From Rhizobiales bacterium 2SD (GTDB lineage Bacteria > Pseudomonadota > Alphaproteobacteria > Rhizobiales > Beijerinckiaceae): a DNA stretch of 64,000 bases. A program made the position numbers and the translations under genes. Within the stretch, counting starts at the first letter, position 1. Each line of letters opens with the position of its first letter. The notes under the pieces are model-generated. The model searched no databases and was not told the DNA's origin. It worked only from the letters and a program-made list of their open reading frames with translations. Below are positions 27,227 through 37,688 of this stretch, in pieces. The stretch spans positions 372,001-436,000 of the forward strand of contig SCMY01000003.1 in NCBI GenBank assembly GCA_005502805.1, given 5' to 3'.

Positions 27227-28246
27227 ATGAACTGGGACCTCGTCCTCGACCTCGCGATCATCGCCGGCAAGAGCCTGCTGCTGCTGGTCTGCCTGCTGGT
27301 CTTCATCGCGTTCATCCTGCTGGCCGATCGCAAGATCTGGGCGGCGGTGCAACTGCGCCGTGGCCCGAACGTGGTCGGCCCCTTCGGCCTGCTGCAGAGC
27401 TTCGCCGACCTGCTGAAGTTCGTCTTCAAGGAGCCGATCATCCCGTCGGGCTCCAATAAGGGCGTGTTCCTGCTGGCGCCGCTGATCTCCTGCATGCTCT
27501 CGCTGGCGGCCTGGGCGGTGATCCCGGTGGCGGATGGCTGGGCGATCGCCGACATCAATGTCGGCATTCTCTACATCTTCGCGATCTCCTCGCTCGGCGT
27601 GTACGGCATCATCATGGGTGGCTGGGCTTCGAACTCGAAGTACCCGTTCCTCAGCGCGCTGCGCTCGGCGGCGCAGATGGTCTCCTACGAGGTCTCGATC
27701 GGCTTCGTGATCGTCACCGTGCTGCTCTGCGTCGGCTCGCTGAACCTCTCGGCGATCGTCGAGGCGCAGAACTCGAAGGCGGGCCTGTTCGGCTGGTACT
27801 GGCTGCCGCTCTTCCCGATGTTCATCGTCTTCTTCATCTCGGCGCTGGCCGAGACGAACCGGCCGCCCTTTGACCTGGCCGAGGCGGAATCCGAGCTCGT
27901 CGCAGGCTTCATGGTCGAGTACTCCTCGACCCCGTACCTGCTGTTCATGCTCGGCGAATACGTGGCGATCATGACCATGTGCTCGCTGACCACGATCCTG
28001 TTCCTCGGGGGCTGGCTGCCGCCGTTCCCGATCGCGCCGTTCACCTGGCTGCCGGGCGTGTTCTGGTTCGCGCTCAAGGTCTGCATGGTCTTCTTCATGT
28101 TCGCGATGGTGAAGGCCTTCGTGCCGCGCTACCGCTACGACCAGCTGATGCGGCTGGGCTGGAAGGTGTTTCTGCCGTTGTCGCTGGCTTGCGTCGTGAT
28201 CGTGGCGGCGGTGCTGCAGATCACCGGTTGGGGGCCCGCTCCCTGA
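27227..28246 (+). CDS. nuoH: NADH-quinone oxidoreductase subunit H
   Basis: A 339-residue membrane subunit with about eight helices that joins the two arms and forms part of the quinone channel. The stretch [20 protein letters not shown] and the acidic loop [20 protein letters not shown], given here as its core [15 protein letters not shown], are family signatures. It ends in a one-base TGATG overlap with a small membrane-protein gene not found in standard nuo operons. Confidence 0.97.
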   Translation: MNWDLVLDLAIIAGKSLLLLVCLLVFIAFILLADRKIWAAVQLRRGPNVVGPFGLLQSFADLLKFVFKEPIIPSGSNKGVFLLAPLISCMLSLAAWAVIPVADGWAIADINVGILYIFAISSLGVYGIIMGGWASNSKYPFLSALRSAAQMVSYEVSIGFVIVTVLLCVGSLNLSAIVEAQNSKAGLFGWYWLPLFPMFIVFFISALAETNRPPFDLAEAESELVAGFMVEYSSTPYLLFMLGEYVAIMTMCSLTTILFLGGWLPPFPIAPFTWLPGVFWFALKVCMVFFMFAMVKAFVPRYRYDQLMRLGWKVFLPLSLACVVIVAAVLQITGWGPAP

Positions 28247-28485
28247 TGGCGGGGCAGGCCGGCCTGATCGGAGCCCTGATCGGCTTCGTTGTCGGCCTGA
28301 TCGAGTATCGGCTCGTCACGGGCGTTGTCGTCGGCGCGTTGCGCCGCACCGACAGCTCCAAGACGCCAGCCGAGAAGGATGATTACGAACGGCGCATCCG
28401 CCTGTTGAAGGCGGCGGTGCTGGTGGTGTCGGTGGGCGGTTTGCCCATCGTCGGTTACTTTGTCGGCCGGGCCTTGTTCGGCTGA
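28246..28485 (+). CDS. 79-residue two-helix membrane protein between nuoH and nuoI
   Basis: The ATG lies in the nuoH stop (TGATG), so it is translationally coupled. The product has a glycine-rich helix (residues 7-30), a charged cytoplasmic or periplasmic loop with PAEKDDYERRIR (41-52), and a second helix (53-75) ending GYFVGRALFG. No nuo subunit matches it, and I do not recognise a family. Codon use is like the neighbours, with GC-rich third positions, which supports a real gene. It may be an accessory or assembly protein of complex I, or simply a passenger. Gap to nuoI is 21 bases, holding a GAGAGAAGGA ribosome site for nuoI. Confidence 0.75.
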   Translation: MAGQAGLIGALIGFVVGLIEYRLVTGVVVGALRRTDSSKTPAEKDDYERRIRLLKAAVLVVSVGGLPIVGYFVGRALFG

Positions 28486-28506
28486 GACGAGAGAAGGACG
28501 AGACGG

Positions 28507-28995
28507 ATGTCACTCGCGCAAGCCGCCAAGGGACTGCTCCTCAAGGAGTTCGTCGGCGCGTTCGCCTTGTCGATGCGTTACTTCTTCAAGCCGAAGGCGA
28601 CGCTGAACTATCCCTTCGAGAAGGGCGTGCTCTCGCCGCGCTTCCGGGGCGAGCACGCGCTGCGCCGCTATCCCAACGGTGAGGAACGCTGTATCGCCTG
28701 CAAGCTCTGCGAGGCGATCTGCCCGGCGCAGGCGATCACGATCGAGGCCGGCCCGCGTCGCAATGACGGCACCCGCCGCACGACGCGCTACGACATCGAC
28801 ATGACCAAGTGCATCTATTGCGGCTTCTGCCAGGAGGCCTGCCCGGTCGATGCCATCGTCGAGGGGCCGAATTTCGAGTTCGCCACCGAGACGCGCGAGG
28901 AGCTGTTCTACGACAAGGACAAGCTGCTCGACAACGGCGCCCGCTGGGAACGCGAGATCGCGCGCAACATCGCGATGGATGCGCCGTATCGCTGA
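28507..28995 (+). CDS. nuoI: NADH-quinone oxidoreductase subunit I
   Basis: A 162-residue ferredoxin-like subunit with two [4Fe-4S] clusters, N6a and N6b. Both ligand sets are present: [12 protein letters not shown] and [12 protein letters not shown]. The N-terminal amphipathic segment and the [17 protein letters not shown] approach are family-typical. It hands electrons from NuoG to NuoB. It is followed by a 128-bp gap with two stable hairpins before nuoJ, the longest gap within the operon. Confidence 0.98.
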   Translation: MSLAQAAKGLLLKEFVGAFALSMRYFFKPKATLNYPFEKGVLSPRFRGEHALRRYPNGEERCIACKLCEAICPAQAITIEAGPRRNDGTRRTTRYDIDMTKCIYCGFCQEACPVDAIVEGPNFEFATETREELFYDKDKLLDNGARWEREIARNIAMDAPYR

Positions 28996-29057
28996 GGATT
29001 GCGGTCCGTCGCGCGGTTGTCGCGCTAGGCGGGCCTGACTATAGACGCTCCAAACTG

Positions 29058-29109
29058 CGGCGGGTTGCGACCCGCCGTGTGACGAAACGAGGGCCGCCCG
29101 CAAGGGCGG
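29058..29109 (+). promoter_or_regulatory. Twin hairpins between nuoI and nuoJ
   Basis: Hairpin 1 (29058-29077) has an 8-bp stem CGGCGGGT/ACCCGCCG closing a TGCG loop, a UNCG-type tetraloop in RNA. Hairpin 2 (29094-29109) has CCGCCC/GGGCGG around GCAA, a GNRA tetraloop. Hairpin 2 ends 14 bases before the nuoJ ATG and touches the GGAAAGG ribosome site. No U-run follows, so a terminator is unlikely; an mRNA-processing, stability or translation-control element is more plausible. Confidence 0.5.
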
Positions 29110-29123
29110 AAAGGCTGGCGAAG

Positions 29124-29747
29124 ATGAATGCCGCAGCGGCTTTCTTCTATCTCTTCTCAGGCGTCACCATCGCCTCGGCGCTGATGGTGATTTCGGCGCG
29201 CAACCCGGTGCATTCGGTGTTGTTCCTGATCCTCGCCTTCGTCAACGCGGCGGGCCTGTTCCTGCTGCTCGGGGCCGAGTTCCTGGCGATGCTGCTGGTC
29301 GTCGTCTATGTCGGCGCCGTCGCGGTGCTCTTCCTCTTCGTGGTGATGATGCTCGACGTCGATTTCGCCGAGCTGCGCCAGGGCTTCCTGCAGTACCTGC
29401 CGATCGGCGGCCTGATCGGCCTGATCTTCGCGGTCGAATTGCTGCTGGTGGTCGGCGCCTGGGTGATCGACCCGCAGATCGTGCGTGCGCCTGTCGCGGC
29501 GATTCCCGCCAATGTCACCAACACGGCTGCGCTCGGCCAGGTGCTCTACACGAAGTACATCTACTACTTCCAGGCGGCGGGCCTCGTGTTGCTGGTCGCG
29601 ATGATCGGCGCGATCGTGCTGACGCTGCGCGACCGCAAGGGCATCAAGCGCCAGGATATCCCGACGCAGAACGCCCGCACCAAGGAAGCGGCGATGGATG
29701 TGAAGAAGGTGCCGTCGCGCGCCGGCGTTCCCGAGGAGATGGCGTGA
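29124..29747 (+). CDS. nuoJ: NADH-quinone oxidoreductase subunit J
   Basis: A 207-residue membrane subunit with five helices. The N-terminal [20 protein letters not shown] and the helix 3 stretch [19 protein letters not shown], which contains the pi-bulge helix of NuoJ, are standard. ATG 29124 follows a GGAAAGG site; a longer in-frame reading runs back through nuoI and is not a real start. The stop TGA at 29745-29747 overlaps the nuoK start region. Confidence 0.96.
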   Translation: MNAAAAFFYLFSGVTIASALMVISARNPVHSVLFLILAFVNAAGLFLLLGAEFLAMLLVVVYVGAVAVLFLFVVMMLDVDFAELRQGFLQYLPIGGLIGLIFAVELLLVVGAWVIDPQIVRAPVAAIPANVTNTAALGQVLYTKYIYYFQAAGLVLLVAMIGAIVLTLRDRKGIKRQDIPTQNARTKEAAMDVKKVPSRAGVPEEMA

Positions 29748-30052
29748 TGGTCGGGCTTGGCTCTTATCTGGCGGTCGCCGCGATCTTGTTCACGCTCGGC
29801 GTGCTCGGTATCTTCATCAACCGCAAGAACGTCATCGTCATCCTGATGTCGATCGAGCTGATCCTGCTCTCGGTCAACATCAACTTCGTCGCCTTCTCGA
29901 GCTTCCTGAACGACATCGTCGGGCAGGTCTTCGCCATGCTGGTGCTGACCGTCGCCGCTGCCGAAGCCGCGATCGGGCTCGCCATTCTCGTCGTCTACTT
30001 CCGCAACCGCGGCACGATCGCGGTGGAAGACATCAACATGATGAAAGGCTGA
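29744..30052 (+). CDS. nuoK: NADH-quinone oxidoreductase subunit K
   Basis: A 102-residue membrane subunit with three helices, homologous to MrpC. The first helix starts [16 protein letters not shown] and the second carries the essential glutamate in [16 protein letters not shown]. The next gene product end is followed by [18 protein letters not shown]. Start is GTG 29744 or ATG 29747; a GAGGAG ribosome site at 29732-29737 fits the ATG better. Both overlap the nuoJ stop. Confidence 0.96.
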   Translation: MMVGLGSYLAVAAILFTLGVLGIFINRKNVIVILMSIELILLSVNINFVAFSSFLNDIVGQVFAMLVLTVAAAEAAIGLAILVVYFRNRGTIAVEDINMMKG

Positions 30053-30078
30053 GCGCGGCGACGCGCCCGTAACCTGCC

Positions 30079-32118
30079 ATGTATCAAGCGATCGTCTTCC
30101 TCCCTCTGATCGGCTTCCTGATCGCCGGCCTCTTCGGCCGGCTGATCGGCGCGCGCGCCTCGGAGATCGTCACCACCACGCTGCTGCTGATCTCAGCGGC
30201 CTTGTCCTGGGTCGCCTTCGTCCAGGTCGGCTTCGGCTCCGGCACCACGCGTGTCCAGGTTGCGACCTGGCTGGCCTCCGCCGATCTGCGCGTCGACTGG
30301 GCCTTCCGCATCGACACGCTGACCGCGGTCATGCTGGTCGTCGTCAACACCGTCTCCTCGCTCGTGCACCTGTATTCGATCGGGTACATGCACGAGGACC
30401 CGTCGCGGCCGCGCTTCTTCGCCTATCTCTCGCTGTTCACCTTCGCCATGCTGATGCTGGTGACGGCCGACAACCTCGTGCAGATGTTCTTCGGCTGGGA
30501 AGGCGTCGGTCTCGCCTCCTATCTCCTGATCGGCTTCTGGTACCAGAAGCCCTCGGCCAATGCCGCGGCGATCAAGGCCTTCGTCGTCAACCGCGTCGGC
30601 GATTTCGGCTTCCTGCTCGGCATTTTCCTGGTTTTCGTGCTGACCGGCTCGGTCGCCCTGGACAGCATCTTCCCGCAGATCGCCGGCCTGACGGAGCGCA
30701 GCTTCCGCTTCCTCGGCTATGACTGGAACGCGCTGACGCTGACCTGCCTGCTGCTGTTCATGGGCGCCATGGGCAAGTCGGCGCAGTTCATGCTGCACAC
30801 CTGGTTGCCGGACGCGATGGAAGGTCCGACCCCGGTCTCGGCGCTCATCCATGCCGCGACCATGGTCACCGCCGGCGTCTTCATGGTGGCGCGCCTGTCG
30901 CCGATCTTCGAATACGCACCGGTCGCGCTGACCGTCGTCGTCGTCATCGGCGCCACCACCGCCTTCTTCGCCGCGACCGTCGGCCTGGTGCAGAACGACA
31001 TCAAGCGCGTCATCGCCTATTCGACCTGCTCGCAGCTCGGCTACATGTTCGTGGCGCTCGGCGTCGGCGCCTATTCGGCCGGCATTTTCCACCTGTTCAC
31101 CCACGCCTTCTTCAAGGCGCTGCTCTTCCTGGGCGCTGGCTCGGTCATCCACGCGATGCATCACGAGCAGGACATGCGGAACATGGGCGGCCTGCGGAAG
31201 TACATCCCGTTCACCGCGGCGGCGATGACGATCGGTACGCTGGCCCTGACCGGCTTCCCGCTCTTCGCCGGCTACTTCTCCAAGGACGCGATCATCGAGA
31301 GCGCCTATGCCTCGGTCGCGAAGGGCGGCTTCGCCAGTTCCTATGCCTTCGTGCTGCTGGTCGTCGCCGCGCTGATGACCTCGTTCTACTCCTGGCGACT
31401 CTATTTCATGACCTTCGAGGGCGCCCCGCGCTGGGGCGGTCATGGTCATGGCCATGATGCGCACGGTCACGACGACCGGGCCCATGGCCATGGGCACGAC
31501 GATCACGCTCACGCCGCGCATGCTCACGACGATCACGGCCATGGTCACGACCATAAGCCGCATGAGAGTCCGCTCGTCATGCTGATCCCGCTCGCCGTGC
31601 TCTCGCTCGGTGCGCTCGCCGCCGGCTACGTCTTCAAGGAGGCGTTCATCGGCCACGACTACGAGCATTTCTGGAAGGCGGCGCTGTTCACCGGCAAGGA
31701 CAACCACATCCTGCACGCCATGCACGAAGTGCCGAAATGGGTGGTCTGGTCGCCCTTCGTCGCGATGCTGATCGGCTTCCTGCTCGCGCTCTACATGTAT
31801 GTGCTGCGCCCGGACGTGCCCGGCAAGCTCGCCGCCGCCAATCCGGTTCTCTACAAGTTCCTGCTCAACAAGTGGTATTTCGACGAGATCTACGACTTCC
31901 TGTTCGTGCGCCCGGCGATGTGGCTCGGCCGCTTCCTCTGGAAGAAGGGCGACGGCGCCGTCATCGACGGCCTCGGCCCGGACGGGGTCTCGGCCCGTGT
32001 CGTCGACGTGACCAACCGGGTCGTGCGGCTGCAGACCGGCTATGTCTACCACTATGCCTTCGCCATGCTGATCGGCGTCGCCGGGCTGGTGACCTGGTAC
32101 CTCATGGCCCGCGGGTGA
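30079..32118 (+). CDS. nuoL: NADH-quinone oxidoreductase subunit L, His-rich insert
   Basis: A 679-residue antiporter-like subunit with about 16 helices and the long lateral helix at the end. Proton-path motifs include [19 protein letters not shown] (glutamate of helix 5) and [15 protein letters not shown]. Unusual: residues 455-495 form a hydrophilic loop with 17 histidines among 41 residues, mixed with Gly, Asp and Ala, in a place where NuoL proteins vary in length. Such loops may bind zinc, nickel or copper, or simply be tolerated. The stop is one base before the nuoM start. Confidence 0.97.
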   Translation: MYQAIVFLPLIGFLIAGLFGRLIGARASEIVTTTLLLISAALSWVAFVQVGFGSGTTRVQVATWLASADLRVDWAFRIDTLTAVMLVVVNTVSSLVHLYSIGYMHEDPSRPRFFAYLSLFTFAMLMLVTADNLVQMFFGWEGVGLASYLLIGFWYQKPSANAAAIKAFVVNRVGDFGFLLGIFLVFVLTGSVALDSIFPQIAGLTERSFRFLGYDWNALTLTCLLLFMGAMGKSAQFMLHTWLPDAMEGPTPVSALIHAATMVTAGVFMVARLSPIFEYAPVALTVVVVIGATTAFFAATVGLVQNDIKRVIAYSTCSQLGYMFVALGVGAYSAGIFHLFTHAFFKALLFLGAGSVIHAMHHEQDMRNMGGLRKYIPFTAAAMTIGTLALTGFPLFAGYFSKDAIIESAYASVAKGGFASSYAFVLLVVAALMTSFYSWRLYFMTFEGAPRWGGHGHGHDAHGHDDRAHGHGHDDHAHAAHAHDDHGHGHDHKPHESPLVMLIPLAVLSLGALAAGYVFKEAFIGHDYEHFWKAALFTGKDNHILHAMHEVPKWVVWSPFVAMLIGFLLALYMYVLRPDVPGKLAAANPVLYKFLLNKWYFDEIYDFLFVRPAMWLGRFLWKKGDGAVIDGLGPDGVSARVVDVTNRVVRLQTGYVYHYAFAMLIGVAGLVTWYLMARG

Positions 32119-32119
32119 G

Positions 32120-33634
32120 ATGATGTTCGGCTTCGGTATCCTCACCGGTCTCCTGGTCCTGCCGCTGGTCGGCGCCGCCTTCATCCTGGCGCAGCGCGGC
32201 GACGAGGCCTCGGTCAACTCCAACGCCCGCTGGGCGGCGATGTTCTTCACCACCGCGAACTTCTTTCTCGCGCTGTACGCCTGGAGCATTTTCGACCCGG
32301 CCAATCCCGGCTTCCAGATGGTCGAGACCCATGCCTGGGTCTCCGACATCATCAAGTTCAAGCTCGGCGTCGACGGCTTCTCCTTCCCCTTCGTGGTCCT
32401 GACCGCCTTCCTGATGCCGTTCTGCATCCTGGCGTCCTGGACCTCGGTCGAGAAGCGGGTGCGCGAATACATGGTCGCGTTCCTGATCCTCGAGACGCTG
32501 ATGATCGGCGTCTTCGTTGCGCTCGACCTCGTGCTGTTCTACCTGCTGTTCGAGGCGGGCCTGATCCCGATGTTCCTGATCATCGGCATCTGGGGCGGCA
32601 AGCGCCGGGTCTACGCCTCCTACAAGTTCTTCCTCTACACGCTGCTCGGCTCGGTGCTGATGCTGCTCGCCATCATGGCGATGTACTGGAACGCCGGCAC
32701 CACCGACATCCCGACGCTGCTGGCGCACAAGTTCCCGGTGCAGATGCAGCCCTGGCTCTGGCTCGCCTTCTTCGCCTCCTTCGCGGTGAAGATGCCGATG
32801 TGGCCGGTCCACACCTGGCTGCCGGATGCCCACGTCGAGGCGCCGACGGCCGGCTCGGTCATCCTGGCGGCGATCCTCCTGAAGATGGGCGGCTACGGCT
32901 TCATCCGCTTCTCGATCCCGATGTTCCCGGACGCCTCGGCGATGTTCGCGCCGCTGGTCTTCGCGCTCTCCGTCATCGCTATCATCTACACCTCGCTGGT
33001 GGCGCTGATGCAGGAAGACATCAAGAAGCTGATCGCTTATTCCTCGGTGGCGCATATGGGCTTCGTCACCATGGGGCTGTTCACCCTGACGCCGCAGGGC
33101 ATCCAGGGCGCCATGTTCCAGATGGTCAGCCACGGCCTGGTCTCGGGCGCGCTCTTCCTCTGCGTCGGCGTGATCTACGACCGCATGCACACCCGCGAGA
33201 TCGCCGCTTATGGCGGCTTGGTGAACCGGATGCCGCTCTATGCGGTGGTGTTCATGATCTTCACCATGGCCAATGTCGGCCTGCCTGGCACTGCCGGCTT
33301 CGTCGGCGAGTTCCTGACGCTGATGGGCGCCTTCAAGGCCAATCCCTGGGTAGCGTTCCTGGCGACCACCGGCGTGATCCTCTCGGCCGGTTACGCGCTC
33401 TGGCTCTATCGCCGCGTCGTCTTCGGCGAGCTCACCAAGCCCGAGCTCAAGGACATCACCGACCTCAACGCCCGCGAGATCGCGATCTTCGTGCCGCTCG
33501 TCCTGCTGACGATCTGGTACGGCATCGCGCCCGGCACGATCCTCGACGCCTTCGCGGCGCCGACCGAAGCCCTCATCAAGAACTATCAGGCCGCCATCAC
33601 CGCCGCGAAGACGGCGATGCTGGCAGTCCAGTAA
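32120..33634 (+). CDS. nuoM: NADH-quinone oxidoreductase subunit M
   Basis: A 504-residue antiporter-like proton-pumping subunit with about 14 helices. The helix 5 glutamate lies in [18 protein letters not shown], and the lysine-bearing helix 7 and following loop read [32 protein letters not shown] and [13 protein letters not shown] are also family stretches. It begins one base after the nuoL stop and ends 10 bases before nuoN. Length is normal. Confidence 0.98.
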   Translation: MMFGFGILTGLLVLPLVGAAFILAQRGDEASVNSNARWAAMFFTTANFFLALYAWSIFDPANPGFQMVETHAWVSDIIKFKLGVDGFSFPFVVLTAFLMPFCILASWTSVEKRVREYMVAFLILETLMIGVFVALDLVLFYLLFEAGLIPMFLIIGIWGGKRRVYASYKFFLYTLLGSVLMLLAIMAMYWNAGTTDIPTLLAHKFPVQMQPWLWLAFFASFAVKMPMWPVHTWLPDAHVEAPTAGSVILAAILLKMGGYGFIRFSIPMFPDASAMFAPLVFALSVIAIIYTSLVALMQEDIKKLIAYSSVAHMGFVTMGLFTLTPQGIQGAMFQMVSHGLVSGALFLCVGVIYDRMHTREIAAYGGLVNRMPLYAVVFMIFTMANVGLPGTAGFVGEFLTLMGAFKANPWVAFLATTGVILSAGYALWLYRRVVFGELTKPELKDITDLNAREIAIFVPLVLLTIWYGIAPGTILDAFAAPTEALIKNYQAAITAAKTAMLAVQ

Positions 33635-33644
33635 GGCTGCTCCG

Positions 33645-35075
33645 ATGACCACCTTGCCCGCTCTCGGCCCGGCGCTCCCGGAAATCGTCATGGCGCTCGG
33701 CGCCATCGCCATGGTGCTCTACGGCGCGATCCAGGGCGAGCGCTCGACGCGCACGCTCGAGATCGCGGCGCTTGCGCTGCTGGCTCTGGCGCTGGTGCTC
33801 GTCCTGCGCGGCGAGGGCAAGGTCGTCACCTTCAACGGCGCCTTCATCGCCGACGGCTTCGCCCGCTTCATGAAGGTGCTGACGCTGATCGGCGCTGCGG
33901 CCGCGATCGTGCTCTCGGCCGATTTCCTACGGCGCGACGGCGCCATGCGCTTCGAGTTCCCGATCCTCGTCGTCCTCGCCACCATCGGCATGATGATGAT
34001 GATCTCGGCCAGCGACCTGATCGGTCTCTATGTCGGCCTGGAACTGCAGTCGCTCGCGCTCTACGTGGTCGCCGCTTTCGACCGCGACAATCCGCGCTCG
34101 ACCGAGGCTGGCCTGAAGTACTTCGTCCTCGGCGCGCTCTCCTCGGGCATGCTGCTCTATGGCGGCTCGCTGGTTTACGGCTTCACCGGCACGGTGAGCT
34201 ATACCGGCATCGCCGAAGCGGTGAAGGGCGGCCATCCCGGCATCGGCCTGATCATCGGCCTTGTCTTCGTCGCCGCCGGCGTCGCCTTCAAGATTTCGGC
34301 GGTGCCGTTCCATATGTGGACGCCTGACGTCTATGAGGGCGCCCCGACCCCGGTCGCGGCCTTCTTCGCCTCGGCGCCGAAGATGGCGGCGATGGCGATG
34401 ACCGTGCGCATCTTCGTCGGCGCCTTCCCGGGCGCGCTGCACGACTGGCAGCAGATCATCGTCTTCATGGCGATCGCCTCGATGGCGCTCGGCGCCTTCG
34501 CCGCAATCGGCCAGAGCAACATCAAGCGACTGCTCGCCTATTCCTCGATCGCCAACATGGGCTATGCGCTGGTTGGCCTCGCCGCCGGCACGCCGGCCGG
34601 CGTCCAGGGCGTGATGACCTATATGGCGATCTATCTCGCCACCACGCTCGCGGCCTTCGCCTGCGTGCTGATGATGAACCGCAACGGCAAGCCGGTCGAG
34701 GAGATCGGCGAGCTCGCCGGCCTGTCCCGCACCAATGGCTGGATGGCCTTCGCGATGTCGATGATGATGTTCTCGCTCGCCGGCATTCCGCCGCTCGCCG
34801 GCTTCTGGGCGAAGTGGTACGTCTTCCTCGCCGCGATCGAGGCCAAGCTCTACGTGCTCGCCGTGGTCGGCGTGATCACCAGCGTCGTCGGCGCCTATTA
34901 TTATCTGCGCATCGTCAAGGTGATCTACTTCGACGACGCCAAGCCGGCCTTCGACAAGGGCGATGCCGGCGTGCGCACCGTGCTGCTGATCTCGGCGCTG
35001 TTCGTGCTGGTGCTGTCCTTGCTGCCGGCGCCGCTGTTCGACTCCGCTGCTGCGGCGGCGAAGTCGCTGTTCTGA
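33645..35075 (+). CDS. nuoN: NADH-quinone oxidoreductase subunit N
   Basis: A 476-residue antiporter-like proton-pumping subunit, last of the nuo set. Helix 5 has the key glutamate in GLYVGLELQSLALYVVAAF, and the following lysine helix reads FKISAVPFHMWTPDVYEGAP. YSSIANMGYALVGLA and PPLAGFWAKWYVF are also typical. The gene is followed after 8 bases by birA, the usual order in Hyphomicrobiales, so birA is probably on the same transcript. Confidence 0.98.
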   Translation: MTTLPALGPALPEIVMALGAIAMVLYGAIQGERSTRTLEIAALALLALALVLVLRGEGKVVTFNGAFIADGFARFMKVLTLIGAAAAIVLSADFLRRDGAMRFEFPILVVLATIGMMMMISASDLIGLYVGLELQSLALYVVAAFDRDNPRSTEAGLKYFVLGALSSGMLLYGGSLVYGFTGTVSYTGIAEAVKGGHPGIGLIIGLVFVAAGVAFKISAVPFHMWTPDVYEGAPTPVAAFFASAPKMAAMAMTVRIFVGAFPGALHDWQQIIVFMAIASMALGAFAAIGQSNIKRLLAYSSIANMGYALVGLAAGTPAGVQGVMTYMAIYLATTLAAFACVLMMNRNGKPVEEIGELAGLSRTNGWMAFAMSMMMFSLAGIPPLAGFWAKWYVFLAAIEAKLYVLAVVGVITSVVGAYYYLRIVKVIYFDDAKPAFDKGDAGVRTVLLISALFVLVLSLLPAPLFDSAAAAAKSLF

Positions 35076-35083
35076 GCGCCTGA

Positions 35084-35863
35084 GTGCTCGGCGAGGGCGC
35101 CCGCGCCGCCGGCTATCGCCTGATCGTCCGCGACGAGGTCGCCTCCACCATGGAGGAGGCGCGGCGGGCGCTCGGCGAGGGTGATCCGGGCCGGCTCTGG
35201 ATCGTCGCGCAAAGCCAGAATGCCGGCCGCGGCCGGCATGGCCGGCATTGGGGCTCGCCGCCGGGCAATCTCTACGCCAGCCTGCTCCTGGTCGCGCCCT
35301 GCGAGCCGGCACTGGCGCCGCAGCTCGGCTTCGTCGCCGGCCTTGCCTTGCATGATGCGGCCGCGAGCGTGACCGGGCTTGCCCATCCGGCGCTCGCTCT
35401 GAAATGGCCGAACGACCTGCTCATCGGCGGCGCCAAGGCATCTGGTCTGTTGCTTGAGGGCGAGAACCGGGCAGGACGCTTCAACGTCGTCATCGGCATT
35501 GGCGTCAACATCGCCTCCGCGCCGGAGGGGACGCCTTATCCCGCCGCTCACCTTTCCGCGCATGCGGCCGACGCGACCGTCGAGCGCCTGCTGGCAGCAC
35601 TCTCGGATGCCTGGCACCAGCGCTTCTCGGCCTGGTCGCTGCCGGGCGGCTTCGGCCCGATCCGGGCCGCCTGGCTGGAGCGCGCTGCCTACCTCGATGA
35701 GACCATTACCATGCGCCTGCCGGAGGGACCGGTCTCCGGCCGTTTCCTCGGCCTCGACCCCTCCGGCCGGCTCGAACTGGAAACGGAAACCGGCCGGCGC
35801 CTGATCGACGCTGGCGACCTCTATTTCGGCTCGGCCACAACCCCAGACGGATCGACCGGTTGA
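35084..35863 (+). CDS. birA: Biotin--[acetyl-CoA-carboxylase] ligase
   Basis: A 259-residue monofunctional biotin protein ligase, which makes biotinyl-AMP and attaches biotin to the carboxylase carrier protein. The catalytic loop GRGRHGRHW binds biotinyl-AMP, and LKWPNDLLIGGAK is the other signature. There is no N-terminal winged-helix domain, so it should not repress bio genes as E. coli BirA does. Start is GTG at 35084. It follows nuoN by 8 bases and is 106 bases before the RNase J gene. Confidence 0.95.
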   Translation: MLGEGARAAGYRLIVRDEVASTMEEARRALGEGDPGRLWIVAQSQNAGRGRHGRHWGSPPGNLYASLLLVAPCEPALAPQLGFVAGLALHDAAASVTGLAHPALALKWPNDLLIGGAKASGLLLEGENRAGRFNVVIGIGVNIASAPEGTPYPAAHLSAHAADATVERLLAALSDAWHQRFSAWSLPGGFGPIRAAWLERAAYLDETITMRLPEGPVSGRFLGLDPSGRLELETETGRRLIDAGDLYFGSATTPDGSTG

Positions 35864-35969
35864 TGCCGGCCGCCCGTCTGCTCCTGCCGCTATGGAGGCG
35901 CGTCGGAGAGCATGCTAGGCCTGCCGCCGCCTATTTCGCCTGCCTCCGGATAGCACGTCAGGATAGCCA

Positions 35970-37640
35970 GTGACCCGTTCCAGCGACCAGCTCGTCTTCG
36001 TTCCGCTCGGTGGCCTCGGCGAGATCGGCATGAACGCCGCGCTCTACGGCTTCGGGCCGGAAAAGAAGCGCAAATGGATCCTGGTTGATTGCGGGCTCTC
36101 CTTCGCCGGACCGGAAGCGCCGGGCGTCGATATCGTCCTGCCCGACCTCAGCTACATCATCGAGGATCGGGCGAACCTGCTCGGCATCATCATCACCCAC
36201 GCCCATGAGGACCATATCGGCGCGCTCGCCGCGCTCTGGCCCTCGTTGCGCGTGCCCGTCTGGTGCACGCGCTTCGCCGCCGGCCTGCTGGCGACGCGGC
36301 GCCTCTCCGAGCCGGGCGCGCCCAAGGTCGAGATGAATATCGTCGCCCAGGGCGGGCGCTTCACGCTCGGCCCGTTCGACATCGAGTTCGTGCCGGTTGC
36401 GCACTCGATCCCGGAGTCGAACGCGCTCGCGATCCGCACCCCGGCCGGCCTCGTCGTCCACACCGGCGACTGGAAGATCGACCCGACCCCGCGTGTCGGT
36501 CTGCCCACCGACGAGGCGCGCCTGCGCGAGCTCGGCGAAGAGGGCGTGCTGGCGCTGGTCTGCGACTCCACCAATGTCCTGCGCGACGGCATCAGCCCGA
36601 GCGAGGCCGATGTCGCCGCCAAGCTCAAGGAGCTGGTCGCCTCCGCGCCGAACCGCGTCGCCGTCACCACCTTCGCCTCGAATGTGGCGCGCCTGCGCGC
36701 CGTCGCCGAGGCGGCGATGGCGAACCAGCGCGAGGTCGTCGTGGTCGGCCGCGCCATGGACCGCGTCATCGATGTCGCCCGCGAATGCGGCTATCTCGAA
36801 GGCATTCCGGCGTTCCGCGGTGTTGAAAACTATGGCTATCTGCCGCGCGACAAGGTCGTGGCGCTGGTGACCGGCAGCCAGGGCGAGCCGCGCGCCGCGC
36901 TCTCTCGCATCGCCGCCGACGATCATCCCGAGATCGCGCTGTCGCCGGGCGACCGAGTGATCTTCTCCTCGCGCACCATTCCCGGCAACGAGAAGGCGGT
37001 CGGCGCCATCCTCAACCGGCTGGCGCGCGACAATATCGAGATCATCACCGACCGCACCCATCTGGTGCACGTCTCCGGCCATCCCCGCCGCGAGGAGCTG
37101 GCTCGTCTCTATGGCTGGCTGAAGCCGAAGATCGCGATCCCTGCCCATGGCGAAGACCAGCATCTGACCGAGCACGCCACCTTCGCCCGCAGCCTTGGCG
37201 TCAAGCATGTGCTGCGCGCCGGCAATGGCGACGTCGTCGCGATTGGCGAGGATGGCGCCCGCAAGCTCAGCGAGGTCCAGCATGGCCGGCTCTACCAGGA
37301 CGGCCAGCTACTGATCGGAGCGCTCGACCGCACCATTCCCGAGCGCCGCAAGCTGTCCTTCGCCGGCGTGATCTCGATCGCCGTCGCCCTCGACGAGAAG
37401 GGCGAGCTCGCAAGCGATCCGGAGGTCGCGCTGATCGGCCTGCCGCTCGCCGCCAAGGATGGCACGCCTTTCGACGATATCGTCGCCGACGCGGTCGAGG
37501 ATCTGATCGAAGGCATGCCCAAAGCCAAACGCCGCGACCCCGAGGCCGTGCGCAACGCGCTCGAGCGTGGAGTCCGCAGCGCTGTCAACGAGGAGTGGGG
37601 CAAGAAGCCGCTGGTGAATGCGCTGGTGATCGCGGTGTAG
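35970..37640 (+). CDS. rnj: Ribonuclease J
   Basis: A 556-residue beta-CASP metallo-beta-lactamase-fold nuclease with 5'-to-3' exonuclease and endonuclease activity, important for rRNA and mRNA processing in alphaproteobacteria. The metal motif H-x-H-x-D-H reads THAHEDHIGAL. The N-terminus FVPLGGLGEIGMN and the beta-CASP VTGSQGEPRAAL and HVSGHPRREEL stretches are characteristic. It starts at GTG 35970 behind AGGA. A C-terminal domain ends in LVNALVIAV. Gene order nuoN-birA-rnj-mce is typical for the order. Confidence 0.96.
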   Translation: MTRSSDQLVFVPLGGLGEIGMNAALYGFGPEKKRKWILVDCGLSFAGPEAPGVDIVLPDLSYIIEDRANLLGIIITHAHEDHIGALAALWPSLRVPVWCTRFAAGLLATRRLSEPGAPKVEMNIVAQGGRFTLGPFDIEFVPVAHSIPESNALAIRTPAGLVVHTGDWKIDPTPRVGLPTDEARLRELGEEGVLALVCDSTNVLRDGISPSEADVAAKLKELVASAPNRVAVTTFASNVARLRAVAEAAMANQREVVVVGRAMDRVIDVARECGYLEGIPAFRGVENYGYLPRDKVVALVTGSQGEPRAALSRIAADDHPEIALSPGDRVIFSSRTIPGNEKAVGAILNRLARDNIEIITDRTHLVHVSGHPRREELARLYGWLKPKIAIPAHGEDQHLTEHATFARSLGVKHVLRAGNGDVVAIGEDGARKLSEVQHGRLYQDGQLLIGALDRTIPERRKLSFAGVISIAVALDEKGELASDPEVALIGLPLAAKDGTPFDDIVADAVEDLIEGMPKAKRRDPEAVRNALERGVRSAVNEEWGKKPLVNALVIAV

Positions 37641-37688
37641 GATCGGGCATATCGCCCGCTGAACGCCGCGCCTGAACGGAGTCTTGGA

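Noticed and set aside
30193..32472. 759-residue minus-strand frame opposite nuoL
   Set aside because: Antisense shadow of nuoL; no motifs and a composition typical of reversed GC-rich codons.
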